The notes: generated by a model from the letters alone, not told the origin. Positions 46,244 to 54,811 are shown, counted from the stretch's first letter. The stretch: 64,000 bases of DNA from Variovorax sp. UMC13 (GCF_014170375.1 NZ_LZZW01000010.1:310001-374000), one strand, 5' to 3'. Numbers and translations are program-made.

Positions 46244-46909
46244 ATGGAGTCCTCCACCACCGGCGCGATCGTCGACGCCCTCACCAAGGCGATTGTCGAG
46301 CACCGCCTGCAACCCGGCAGCAAGCTCGCCGAACAGAAACTGGCCGACCATTTCGGCGTCTCGCGCACGCTGGTGCGCCAGGCGCTGTTCCAGCTGTCGC
46401 AGAACCGGCTGATCCGGCTCGAGCCCGCGCGCGGCGCCTTCGTGGCCGCGCCCACGGTCGACGAGGCACGGCAGGTCTTCGCGGTGCGCCGCATGCTCGA
46501 AGCCGAGATGACGCGCGCCTTCGTCCGCCAGAGCACGCCGGCCCGGATCAAGGCGCTGCGCGAACACGTGGCGCACGAGAAGGACGCGGTGTCCGGCGGC
46601 AGCGCCCGCCAGCGCAACGAACTGCTGGGCGACTTCCACGTGCGCATGGCCGAGCTCATGGGCAACGAGGTGCTGGCGCAGATGCTGGGCGAACTGGTCT
46701 CGCGCTGCGCACTCATCACGCTGATGTACCAGAGCACGAGCGCGGCCGAGCACTCGCACGACGAGCACGCCGACATCGTGAAGGCGCTGGCCGCCCGCGA
46801 CGAGGAGCGCGCGGTGCGCCTGATGACCGAACACCTGGAACACGTCGAGGCCGAACTCACCTTCGACCGCAAAGTCCCCACCAACGACATCTCGCAAGCC
46901 TTGTCATGA
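46244..46909 (+). CDS. GntR-family (FCD domain) regulator of purine catabolism
   Basis: A 221-residue FadR-subfamily regulator. Winged helix at 1-70 (GSKLAEQKLADHFGVSRTLVRQALFQLSQNRLIRLEPARGAFVA), then an all-helical FCD ligand domain with metal-type His residues (DFHVRMAELMGN; HSHDEHADIVKAL; MTEHLEHVEAEL). First gene of an operon with puuE, whose ATG overlaps its stop by four bases. Location and the three shared operator-like sites make it the likely local repressor or switch of urate degradation. Effector probably a purine catabolite (inference). Confidence 0.88.
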   Translation: MESSTTGAIVDALTKAIVEHRLQPGSKLAEQKLADHFGVSRTLVRQALFQLSQNRLIRLEPARGAFVAAPTVDEARQVFAVRRMLEAEMTRAFVRQSTPARIKALREHVAHEKDAVSGGSARQRNELLGDFHVRMAELMGNEVLAQMLGELVSRCALITLMYQSTSAAEHSHDEHADIVKALAARDEERAVRLMTEHLEHVEAELTFDRKVPTNDISQALS

Positions 46910-47850
46910 CCGTTTACGACTCCACCCTGCCCTACCCGCGCGACCTGGTCGGCTACGGCCGCAACCCGCCGCATGCGCGCTGGCCCGGCGGCGCCCGCAT
47001 CGCGGTGCAGTTCGTCCTCAACTACGAGGAAGGCGGCGAGAACGCCACGCTGCACGGCGACGCGGGCTCCGAGCAGTTCCTGTCCGAGATGTTCAATCCG
47101 GCCAGCTACCCGGACCGCCACATCAGCATGGAAGGCATCTACGAGTACGGCTCGCGCGCCGGCGTCTGGCGCATCCTGCGCGAGTTCGAGAAGCGCGGGC
47201 TGCCGCTGACCGTGTTCGGCGTGGGCATGGCGCTGCAGCGCCATCCCGAACTCACGGCCGCCTTCCAGGAACTGGGCCACGAGATCGCCTGCCACGGCTG
47301 GCGCTGGATCCACTACCAGAACCTCGACGAGGCCACCGAGCGCGAACACATGCGCCTGGGCATGGAAGCCATCGAGCAGCTCACCGGCGAACGCGCGCTG
47401 GGCTGGTACACCGGCCGCGACAGCCCGCGCACCCGCCGACTGGTGGCCGACTACGGCGGCTTCGAATACGACAGCGACTACTACGGCGACGACCTGCCCT
47501 TCTGGATGAAGGTGCAGAAGACCGACGGCACGGTGGTGCCGCAGCTCATCGTGCCCTACACGCTGGACGTCAACGACATGCGCTTCGCGCTGCCGCAGGG
47601 CTACTCGCACGCCGATCCCTTCTTCCAGTACATGAAGGACAGCTTCGACGCGCTCTATGCCGAAGGCGACCCGGACGGCGACGACAGCCCCAAGATGATG
47701 AGCATCGGCATGCACTGCCGCCTGCTCGGACGCCCGGGCCGCATCACCGCGCTGCAGCGCTTCCTGGACCACATCGCGCAGCACGACAAGGTCTGGGTCT
47801 GCCGCCGCGTGGACATCGCGCGCCACTGGAAGCAGGTTCACCCGGTATGA
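46906..47850 (+). CDS. puuE: Allantoinase, PuuE (polysaccharide-deacetylase fold)
   Basis: A 314-residue cofactor-independent allantoinase that opens allantoin to allantoate. Characteristic segments: YPRDLVGYGRNPPHARWPGGARIAVQFVLNYEEGGEN, HISMEGIYEYGSRAGVWRILREFEKRGLPLTVFGVGMAL, EIACHGWRWIHYQN and GWYTGRDSPRTRRLV. The start codon overlaps the gntR stop (ATGA). It is followed by a 160-bp gap with two strong hairpins and then the fused uraD-allC gene. Confidence 0.94.
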   Translation: MTVYDSTLPYPRDLVGYGRNPPHARWPGGARIAVQFVLNYEEGGENATLHGDAGSEQFLSEMFNPASYPDRHISMEGIYEYGSRAGVWRILREFEKRGLPLTVFGVGMALQRHPELTAAFQELGHEIACHGWRWIHYQNLDEATEREHMRLGMEAIEQLTGERALGWYTGRDSPRTRRLVADYGGFEYDSDYYGDDLPFWMKVQKTDGTVVPQLIVPYTLDVNDMRFALPQGYSHADPFFQYMKDSFDALYAEGDPDGDDSPKMMSIGMHCRLLGRPGRITALQRFLDHIAQHDKVWVCRRVDIARHWKQVHPV

Positions 47851-47883
47851 CGTCGGCCACGGTTCGTCGCACGCTGCCTTCCT

Positions 47884-47992
47884 CCTTCCCCCTCCGGGGG
47901 AAGGCCGGGATGGGGGCCTGCGCCCGAGCCGAAGCTTCCGCATCTTCAAGCGCCGCGTGCCCCCACCCCTGCCCTCCCCCAGCGGGGGAGGG
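47884..47992. repeat. Pair of C/G-rich hairpins in inverted arrangement
   Basis: Hairpin 1 (47884-47904) pairs CCTTCCCCC with GGGGGAAGG across TCC. Hairpin 2 (47972-47992) pairs CCCTCCCCC with GGGGGAGGG across AGC. The intervening ends (GGGATGGGGG and CCCCCACCCC) are also complementary, so the whole 109 bp can fold as one long inverted repeat. This looks like a paired REP-type element inside the puuE-uraD/allC gap. Confidence 0.75.
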
Positions 47993-48010
47993 AGCCAGAC
48001 AAGGAACGAT

Positions 48011-49798
48011 ATGAGCCAGACGAATCTGACCGTTGCCCAACTCAACGCCGCCGCGCCGGCCGAGGCCATCGCGCTGCTCGACGGCGTCTACGAGCACTCG
48101 CCCTGGATCGCCGAGCGCGCGCTGGCCGCACGGCCCTTCCGCTCGCTCGCGCACCTCAAGCATGCGCTGGCGCAGGTGGTGAACACCGCCGCGGCCGACG
48201 AGCAGATCGGCCTGATCGCGGCCCACCCCGAGCTCGCCGGCAAGGCCATGGTCAGCCAGACGCTCACGGCCGAGTCGACCAACGAGCAGCGCAAGGCCGG
48301 CCTGACCGACTGCACGCCCGAGGAGTTCGCGCAGATCCAGCAGCTCAACGCCGACTACAACGCGAAGTTCGGCTTCCCCTTCATCCTCGCGGTGCGCGGC
48401 CCGCGCGGCACCGGCCTGCCCCGGCGCGAGATCATCGAGACCTTCGCGCGCCGGCTGCACCACCACCCGGCCTTCGAGCGCGGCGAGGCGCTGCGCAACA
48501 TCCACCGCATCGCCGAGATCCGGCTCGACGACAAGTTCGCCGTCGACCTTGCGCTGGGCAACGACGTCTGGGACTGGCAGGAACAGCTGTCGGTCCACAC
48601 CGATCCCGGCTATGCCGAGAAGGGCCAGCTCACCGTCACCTACCTGACCGACGCGCACCGCGCCTGCGCCGCGCAGATCTCGGCGCTGATGCTGGCCACC
48701 GGTTTCGACTCGGTGCACATCGACGCGGTCGGCAATGTCGTGGGCCGATATGAAGGCGCCACGCCCGACGCCAAGACCCTGCTCACCGGCTCGCACTACG
48801 ACACCGTGCGCAACGGCGGCAAGTACGACGGCCGGCTGGGCATCTTCGTGCCCATCGCCTGCGTGCGCGAGCTCAAGAAGCAGAACAGGCGCCTGCCCTT
48901 CGCCTTCGAGGTGGTGGGCTTCGCGGAAGAGGAAGGCCAGCGCTACAAGGCGACCTTCCTGGGCTCCGGCGCGCTCATCGGACACTTCGATTCCCGCTGG
49001 CTCGACCAGAAGGACGCCGACGGCATCACCATGCGCGAGGCCATGCAGCACGCGGGCCTCCAGGAAGAGGACATCCCGAAGATCCAGCGCGATCCGGCGC
49101 GCTACCTGGGCTTCGTCGAGGTGCACATCGAGCAGGGCCCGGTGCTGACCGAGCTCGACCTGCCGCTGGGCATCGTGACCTCGATCAACGGCAGCGTGCG
49201 CTACGTGGGCGAAGTCATCGGCATGGCCAGCCATGCCGGCACCACGCCCATGGACCGGCGCCGCGACGCCGCCGCCGCGGTGGCCGAGCTGATCCTCTAC
49301 ACCGAGCGGCGCGCCGCGCAGGATGGCGACTCGGTCGGCACCGTGGGCATGCTCGAAGTGCCCAGCGGCTCGATCAACGTGGTGCCGGGCCGCTGCAAGT
49401 TCAGCCTGGACCTGCGCGCGCCCAACAACACGCAGCGCGACGCGCTGGCCACCGACGTGGTGGCCGAGCTCCAGGCCATCTGCGAGCGCCGCGGCGTGCG
49501 CTTCGAGCTGGAAGAAACCATGCGCGCCGCCGCCGCGCCCAGCGCGCCCGCCTGGCAGCAGCGCTGGGAGACGGCGGTCGATGCCCTGGGCATCCCGCTG
49601 TTCCGCATGCCCAGCGGCGCCGGCCACGACGCGATGAAGCTGCACGAGGTGATGCCGCAGGCCATGCTCTTCGTGCGCGGCATCAACTCGGGCATCAGCC
49701 ACAACCCGCTCGAATCGAGCACCAACGACGACATCCAGTTGGCGGTCCAGGCCTTCCAGCACCTGCTCGAAGGCCTGACCACCGACCCCGCCCCCTGA
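48011..49798 (+). CDS. Fused OHCU decarboxylase (UraD) - allantoate amidohydrolase (AllC)
   Basis: A 595-residue bifunctional protein. Residues 1-170 are an OHCU decarboxylase (LDGVYEHSPWIAERALAARPF; LIAAHPELAGK with catalytic His; LNADYNAKFGFPFILAVRG). Residues about 185-595 are an M20-type allantoate amidohydrolase (LTGSHYDTVRNGGKYDGRLGIFVP; FAEEEGQRYKATFLGS; SHAGTTPMDRRRDAA; MPSGAGHDAMKLHEVMP). It makes (S)-allantoin and later cleaves allantoate to ureidoglycine with ammonia and CO2 release. PuuE catalyses the step between the two domains and is encoded just upstream. An AAGGAA ribosome site precedes the ATG at 48011. Confidence 0.93.
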   Translation: MSQTNLTVAQLNAAAPAEAIALLDGVYEHSPWIAERALAARPFRSLAHLKHALAQVVNTAAADEQIGLIAAHPELAGKAMVSQTLTAESTNEQRKAGLTDCTPEEFAQIQQLNADYNAKFGFPFILAVRGPRGTGLPRREIIETFARRLHHHPAFERGEALRNIHRIAEIRLDDKFAVDLALGNDVWDWQEQLSVHTDPGYAEKGQLTVTYLTDAHRACAAQISALMLATGFDSVHIDAVGNVVGRYEGATPDAKTLLTGSHYDTVRNGGKYDGRLGIFVPIACVRELKKQNRRLPFAFEVVGFAEEEGQRYKATFLGSGALIGHFDSRWLDQKDADGITMREAMQHAGLQEEDIPKIQRDPARYLGFVEVHIEQGPVLTELDLPLGIVTSINGSVRYVGEVIGMASHAGTTPMDRRRDAAAAVAELILYTERRAAQDGDSVGTVGMLEVPSGSINVVPGRCKFSLDLRAPNNTQRDALATDVVAELQAICERRGVRFELEETMRAAAAPSAPAWQQRWETAVDALGIPLFRMPSGAGHDAMKLHEVMPQAMLFVRGINSGISHNPLESSTNDDIQLAVQAFQHLLEGLTTDPAP

Positions 49799-49815
49799 TT
49801 CGGAGAAGACACGAC

Positions 49816-51042
49816 ATGACCGACTACGCCAAGCTCGACGCCTGGATCGACGCCCACTTCGACGAGGAAGTGAAGTTCCTGCAGCAACTGGTGCAGGTGC
49901 CCACCGACACGCCGCCCGGCAACAACGCGCCGCACGCCGAGCGCACGGCCGAGCTGCTGAAGGACTTCGGCTTCGAGGCCGAGAAGCATGCCGTGCCCGC
50001 GCAGGAAGTGCAGGACTACGGTCTCGAGTCGATCACCAACCTGATCGTGCGCCGGCCCTACGGCAGCGGCGGCCGCACGGTGGCGCTCAACGCGCACGGC
50101 GACGTGGTGCCCCCGGGCGACGGCTGGACGCACGACCCGTATGGCGGCGAGATTGCCGAGGGCAGCCTCTACGGCCGCGCCGCGGCGGTCAGCAAGAGCG
50201 ACTTCGCCAGCTTCACCTTCGCGCTGCGTGCACTCGAGGCCGTGGCCAAGCCCACCCAGGGCGCGGTCGAGCTGCACTTCACCTACGACGAGGAATTCGG
50301 CGGCATCCTCGGCCCGGGCTGGCTGCTCAAGAACGGCCTGACGAAGCCCGACCTGATGATCGCGGCCGGCTTCAGCTACGAAGTGGTCACGGCCCACAAC
50401 GGCTGCCTGCAGATGGAAGTCACGGTGCACGGCAAGATGGCACACGCGGCCATCCCCACCACCGGCGTCGACGCGCTGCAGGGCGCGGTCAAGATCCTCA
50501 ACGCGCTCTATGCGCAGAACACGCGCTACCAGCAGGTCACGTCGAAGGTCGAGGGCATCACCCATCCCTACCTCAACGTCGGGCGCATCGAAGGCGGCAC
50601 CAACACCAACGTGGTGCCCGGCAAGGTGGTGTTCAAGCTCGACCGCCGCATGATCCCCGAGGAGAACCCGGTCGAGGTCGAGGCCGCCATCCGCCAGGTG
50701 ATCGCCGATGCGGCCGCCGAGAGCGCGGGCATCACGGTCGAGATCAAGCGCCTGCTGCTGGCCAATTCGATGAAGCCGCTGGCCGGCAACAAGCCGCTGG
50801 TCGACGCGATCCAGAAGCACGGCCAGGACGTGTTCGGCGAACCCATCAAGGCCATGGGCACGCCGCTCTACACCGACGTGCGCCTCTACGGCGAAGCCGG
50901 CATCCCCGGCGTGATCTACGGCGCCGGCCCACGCACCGTGCTCGAATCGCATGCCAAGCGCAGCGACGAGCGCGTGGTGCTCGAAGACCTGCGGCGCGCG
51001 ACCAAGGTCATCGCACGCACGCTGGCCGACCTGCTGGGCTGA
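49816..51042 (+). CDS. M20-family metallohydrolase (ArgE/DapE-like) in the purine operon
   Basis: A 408-residue zinc hydrolase. Seen: HFDEEVKFLQQLVQVPTDTPPGNNAPH, metal-binding NAHGDVVPPGDGWTHDPYGG, catalytic Glu in FTYDEEFGG, dimerisation domain VTVHGKMAHAAIPTTGVDALQG and IEGGTNTNVVPGKVVFKLDRRMIPEENP. The usual GRGxxDMK after the first metal residue reads GRAAAVSKSD here. It lies 17 bp after the uraD-allC fusion and is surely co-transcribed. Family members hydrolyse amides of N-acyl amino acids. In this operon a ureido compound such as ureidoglycolate is a reasonable guess, not a demonstrated one. Confidence 0.87.
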   Translation: MTDYAKLDAWIDAHFDEEVKFLQQLVQVPTDTPPGNNAPHAERTAELLKDFGFEAEKHAVPAQEVQDYGLESITNLIVRRPYGSGGRTVALNAHGDVVPPGDGWTHDPYGGEIAEGSLYGRAAAVSKSDFASFTFALRALEAVAKPTQGAVELHFTYDEEFGGILGPGWLLKNGLTKPDLMIAAGFSYEVVTAHNGCLQMEVTVHGKMAHAAIPTTGVDALQGAVKILNALYAQNTRYQQVTSKVEGITHPYLNVGRIEGGTNTNVVPGKVVFKLDRRMIPEENPVEVEAAIRQVIADAAAESAGITVEIKRLLLANSMKPLAGNKPLVDAIQKHGQDVFGEPIKAMGTPLYTDVRLYGEAGIPGVIYGAGPRTVLESHAKRSDERVVLEDLRRATKVIARTLADLLG

Positions 51043-51183
51043 GCGCAGCGCCCGCTGCCGTGCCATGCGGCGTCGATGCCGCTGCCTGGTGGCCGGCGGG
51101 CGACGCACCGTCGATTGGCGCCGCGTCCCTCGTCGCGCTAAAGTGGACCGAGGGCCTTTCCTCTGTCTACCAAGGAGATCGAC

Positions 51184-51612
51184 ATGCGTTTCATGGTGAT
51201 GGTGAAAGCGACGAAGGACAGCGAAGCGGGCGTGATGCCCACCCAGGAAGAATTCGCCGCGATGGGTGCCTTCAACGAGCAACTCGTCAAGGCCGGCGTG
51301 ATGGAGGCCGGCGAGGGCCTCCACCCGAGTTCCCGGGGTGCCAGGGTCGCGTTTTCCGGCAAGGATCGGCGTGTGATCGACGGGCCTTTCCCCGCGACGC
51401 AGGAACTGGTCGCGGGCTTCTGGATCTGGAAGTGCGCCTCGCTGCAGGAGGCGATCGAATGGGTCAGGAAATGCCCCAACCCGATGCGCACGGACTCCGA
51501 GATCGAGATCCGGCAGATCTTCGCACCGGAAGATTTCGGCGACGCGCTGACCCCCGAACTGCGAGAACAGGAAGAGCGGCTGCGCCGGGAAAGCCAGTCG
51601 CGCGCCGACTGA
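51184..51612 (+). CDS. YCII-related (DGPF-domain) protein
   Basis: A 142-residue ferredoxin-like-fold protein: MRFMVMVKATKDSEAG, FNEQLVKAGVMEAGEGLHPS and the family's IDGPFPATQELVAGFWIWKCASLQEAIEWVRKCP. DGPF-motif proteins often accompany ECF sigma factors; none is seen here. Function unknown. It has its own likely promoter in the 141-bp gap (CTAAAGTGGACC near 51141) and an AAGGAG ribosome site. Less GC-rich than the purine genes. Confidence 0.85.
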   Translation: MRFMVMVKATKDSEAGVMPTQEEFAAMGAFNEQLVKAGVMEAGEGLHPSSRGARVAFSGKDRRVIDGPFPATQELVAGFWIWKCASLQEAIEWVRKCPNPMRTDSEIEIRQIFAPEDFGDALTPELREQEERLRRESQSRAD

Positions 51613-51652
51613 CGCGAGACGCCTTTACCGCCTGGTGCCGCCAACCGGGCAG

Positions 51653-52072
51653 CTACTGCGCCACGAAGGCAATCACCTCGCCATTCACGTTGCGTTTGTA
51701 GAAGAGCATGTTGTCCTTGACCCGCACGTCGTTGCAGCTGCTCTCGATGGTCTTGCGCATGTCCTGGCAGAGCTTGTCACCTTCGAGTCTCACCTTGCCG
51801 TCCAGCATGCCCGCTTCTCCTTGCATGGCGATCCGGTAGCCGGAATCGGCCCCGAAATCCAAGGTCAGGGACTTGCCGTCCGCTCGCTTGCCGACGAACT
51901 TCTTGCCTTCGAGACCCTTGAGCGTTTCGGCCGTCAAGGGCGTCGCGTCGGTCGGAAATTCCTTGGGCTGCGCGCTCGCGACACCCATCCAGATCGCGGC
52001 GATCCAGACACCCGCATTCCGGCAGCTTCGAGGAACGGCGGCAGCACCGAGGCATGGACGGTTGGAAGTCAT
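51653..52072 (-). CDS. Exported hypothetical protein
   Basis: A 139-residue protein with an N-terminal signal-like region (CRNAGVWIAAIWMGVASAQ, cleavage near residue 35) and a beta-rich mature part containing LKGLEGKKFVGKRADGKSLTLDFG, GEAGMLDGKVRLEGDKLCQDMRKTIESSCNDV and LFYKRNVNGEVIAFVAQ. No family was recognised with certainty; two cysteines could form a disulfide. An AAGGAG ribosome site supports the start. Base composition is lower in GC than its neighbours. Confidence 0.65.
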   Translation of the reverse strand: MTSNRPCLGAAAVPRSCRNAGVWIAAIWMGVASAQPKEFPTDATPLTAETLKGLEGKKFVGKRADGKSLTLDFGADSGYRIAMQGEAGMLDGKVRLEGDKLCQDMRKTIESSCNDVRVKDNMLFYKRNVNGEVIAFVAQ

Positions 52073-52250
52073 GGGCAACTCCTTCTGGTCGTTGGGTGGA
52101 CACGAGGCCGGACGCCATCTTGCTTCGCAACCCGCCATCGCATCCCATTTTTTGTGAAACCTTTTGTTTTAGATTTCTCTGAAATTTGCGCCTTCACGGC
52201 CGCCGCAGCCGTGCTTCCAGACCGATAGAAAACACTATTGCGCACATCTT

Positions 52251-52258
52251 TGTATACA
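52251..52258. promoter_or_regulatory. Candidate GntR operator upstream of the NCS2 permease
   Basis: TGTATACA preceded by CTT and followed by GTTAAT and GTGGAC lies 52 bases before the permease start. It shares the core with sites at 40612 and 46207. The gap 52073-52310 is otherwise AT-rich with no gene. Confidence 0.6.
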
Positions 52259-52310
52259 GTTAATGTGGACTGATCGTCGACCTTCGTCGTTTTCAGCAGG
52301 AGTTTTCGCC

Positions 52311-53807
52311 ATGAGCACTCACTCGTCCGCACCGCCCGCCACGGTCCATCCCGTGGACCAGCGGCTCCCTCTCGGCAAGGTTTCGGCCCTCGGGCTGCAG
52401 CATGTGCTGGTGATGTATGCCGGGGCCGTCGCGGTGCCGCTGATCGTGGGCCGCGCGCTCAAGCTCACGCCCGACGAGGTCGCGCTGCTGATCTCGGCCG
52501 ATTTGTTCTGCTGCGGCATCGCCACGCTGATCCAGTCGCTGGGCGCCACGCAATGGTTCGGCATCAAGCTGCCGGTGATGATGGGCGTGACCTTTGCCTC
52601 GGTCGCGCCGATGGTGGCGATCGCCAATGCCAACCCCGGCACCGCGGGGGCACAGCTGCTGTTCGGCTCGATCATCGGGGCCGGCGTCATCTCGATCCTG
52701 ATCGCGCCCATGGTCAGCCGCATGCTGCGCTTCTTCCCGCCGGTGGTCACCGGCACGATCATCGCGGTGATCGGCATCAGCCTGATGCGCGTGGGCATCA
52801 ACTGGATCTTCGGCAACCCCTTCGGCCCGACCGCGCCCGCGGTGGTCGACCCGGTCTATGCCAAGTGGCTGGCCGAGGTCACCTCGCCGGGCAGCTCGAT
52901 CCCGCCGGTGCCCAAGGGCTTCGCGATCATGCCCACCATGCCCAACCCCAAGTACGCCGACCTCACGGGCCTGGGCGTGGCCGCGCTGGTGCTGGTGTCG
53001 ATCCTGCTGATCGTGAAGTACGCCAAGGGCTTCGTCGCCAACATCTCGGTGCTGCTGGGCATCGTGATCGGCGCGGTGGTGGCCTCGGTGATGGGCATCA
53101 TGACCTACGAGAAGGTCGGCAAGGCGCCCTGGTTCGACGTGGTGCTGCCCTTCCACTTCGGCATGCCGGCCTTCGATCCGATCCTGATCCTCACCATGAC
53201 GCTGATCATGATCGTGGTGATGATCGAGTCCACCGGCATGTTCCTGGCGCTGGGCGAGATGACCGACCGCAAGGTCGACCAGAAGGCGCTGGCCAAGGGC
53301 CTGCGCACCGACGGCCTGGGCACGCTGATCGGCGGCATCTTCAACACCTTCCCCTACACCAGCTTCTCGCAGAACGTGGGCCTGGTGGCGGTCACCGGCA
53401 TCAAGAGCCGCTATGTCTGCGCGGCCGGCGGCGTGATCCTGGTGGTGCTGGGCCTGCTGCCCAAGATGGCGGCGCTGATCGAGTCGCTGCCCACCGTGGT
53501 GCTGGGCGGCGCGGGCCTGGTGATGTTCGGCATGGTGGCCGCCACCGGCATCCGCATCCTCTCGGGCGTGGACTTCAAGACCAACCGCCACAACCCGATG
53601 ATCGTCGCGGTGTCGATCGGCGTCGGCATGATTCCGCTGATCGCGCCCAACTTCAAGCAGTGGATGCCGCACGGCCTGCACTCGCTGATCGAGTCGGGCA
53701 TTTTGCTGGCCTCGATCACGGCGGTGCTGCTGAACCTGTTCCTCAATGGCGCCAAGCACGACGAGCAGGCTGTGATCGCCGCGGCCAAGCAGGCCGAGGC
53801 GCACTGA
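52311..53807 (+). CDS. NCS2-family purine/xanthine-urate:proton symporter
   Basis: A 498-residue carrier with about 14 helices. The family signature QNVGLVAVTG is present, as are the helix-8 Glu motif (MIVVMIESTGMFLALGEMTDRKV) and the N-terminal LGLQHVLVMYAGAVAVPLIVGRAL with its conserved His. NCS2 proteins of this group import xanthine, hypoxanthine or urate. The TGTATACA site in its promoter ties it to the purine catabolic genes. Two roughly 23-residue loops unusual in length occur near 175-215. Confidence 0.92.
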   Translation: MSTHSSAPPATVHPVDQRLPLGKVSALGLQHVLVMYAGAVAVPLIVGRALKLTPDEVALLISADLFCCGIATLIQSLGATQWFGIKLPVMMGVTFASVAPMVAIANANPGTAGAQLLFGSIIGAGVISILIAPMVSRMLRFFPPVVTGTIIAVIGISLMRVGINWIFGNPFGPTAPAVVDPVYAKWLAEVTSPGSSIPPVPKGFAIMPTMPNPKYADLTGLGVAALVLVSILLIVKYAKGFVANISVLLGIVIGAVVASVMGIMTYEKVGKAPWFDVVLPFHFGMPAFDPILILTMTLIMIVVMIESTGMFLALGEMTDRKVDQKALAKGLRTDGLGTLIGGIFNTFPYTSFSQNVGLVAVTGIKSRYVCAAGGVILVVLGLLPKMAALIESLPTVVLGGAGLVMFGMVAATGIRILSGVDFKTNRHNPMIVAVSIGVGMIPLIAPNFKQWMPHGLHSLIESGILLASITAVLLNLFLNGAKHDEQAVIAAAKQAEAH

Positions 53808-53819
53808 ACCGGCTCACCG

Positions 53820-54677
53820 TCAGATCATTGCCAGAGGCGTCTTTCGCCGCGGCGGTGGCCGCAATCGGTCCAGTTCGGCCAGGGTCGCCGCATCCAGCAC
53901 CAGGTCCGCGGCGGCCAGGTTCTCCTTCAGGTGCGCACTGCGCGCCGCCTTCGGGATCGCGACCACGCCGGGCCGTGCGATCACCGCGGCCAGCGCGAGC
54001 TGCGCGGCCGTCACGCCCAGGCGGGTCGCGAGCCGGCCCAGCGCCGCGTCCCCGGCCAGCGCGCCCTGGTCGATCGGGCTGTAGGCCATCAGCGGCATGC
54101 CGCGCTCGCGCAGCCAGGGCAGCAGCGCGAACTCGGGCCCGCGCTCTCCCAGCGACAGATAGACCTGGTTGACCGCGCAGCCGGGGCCATCGCCGATGGC
54201 CTGCGTCAGCGCCTCCATGTCGTCGGTGTCGAAGTTGCTCACGCCCCAGTGGCCGATGCGGCCCTTCGCCACCAGCGCCTGCATCGCCTCCACCGTTTCA
54301 CGCAGGGGATGGTTGCCGCGCCAGTGCAGCAGGTAGAGGTCGATCGCGTCGAGCCCGAGCCGCTGCAGGCTGCGTTCGCAGGCGTCGCGCGTGTCCTCGC
54401 GGCCGGCGTTGTGCGGATAGACCTTGCTCACGATGAACAGCTCTTCGCGCCGCACGTCGCCGGCACGCAGGGCCTCGGCCACTGCCTGGCCCACCACGGT
54501 CTCGGCGCCGCCCTCGCCGTACATCTCGGCCGTGTCGATGAGCCGGTAGCCCAGCACGATGGCCTCGCGCAGCGCCGCGACCTCGGCCACGCGGCGCGCT
54601 TCGGCCTCGCCCATTTGCCAGGTGCCGAGACCGAGAACCGGCATCTCGCCACCGGTGGGAAGGGGAAGTTTTCGCAT
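53820..54677 (-). CDS. Aldo/keto reductase
   Basis: A 285-residue NADPH-dependent reductase of the AKR superfamily. Seen: LPTGGEMPVLGLGTWQMGEAEAR, GYRLIDTAEMYGEGGAE with catalytic Asp and Tyr, SKVYPHNAGREDT with the catalytic Lys, LDAIDLYLLHWRGNHPLRETVEAM with His, and VSNFDTDDM. Substrate unknown; YeaE-like methylglyoxal-type reductases are similar. Convergent with the permease gene and divergent from dctA. Confidence 0.9.
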   Translation of the reverse strand: MRKLPLPTGGEMPVLGLGTWQMGEAEARRVAEVAALREAIVLGYRLIDTAEMYGEGGAETVVGQAVAEALRAGDVRREELFIVSKVYPHNAGREDTRDACERSLQRLGLDAIDLYLLHWRGNHPLRETVEAMQALVAKGRIGHWGVSNFDTDDMEALTQAIGDGPGCAVNQVYLSLGERGPEFALLPWLRERGMPLMAYSPIDQGALAGDAALGRLATRLGVTAAQLALAAVIARPGVVAIPKAARSAHLKENLAAADLVLDAATLAELDRLRPPPRRKTPLAMI

Positions 54678-54754
54678 GGCGCCGATGGTACGAGCGCCCC
54701 GGAATCCGCCCCGGGATAACCCTCTGTGGTGCCCTGGGCATCTTGCCTACATTT

Positions 54755-54788
54755 CTTGTATGCAAGATAGAGCGGTCCTTGCATGCAA
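54755..54788. promoter_or_regulatory. Two palindromic sites in the dctA promoter
   Basis: CTTGTATGCAAG (54755-54766) and TTGCATGCAA (54779-54788) are near-identical dyads with a 23-base centre spacing, about two helical turns. They lie 24-57 bases upstream of dctA. The GntR-family gene directly downstream of dctA is the obvious candidate binder. Confidence 0.55.
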
Positions 54789-54811
54789 ACCCAAAGACAA
54801 CAGGAGACTCC

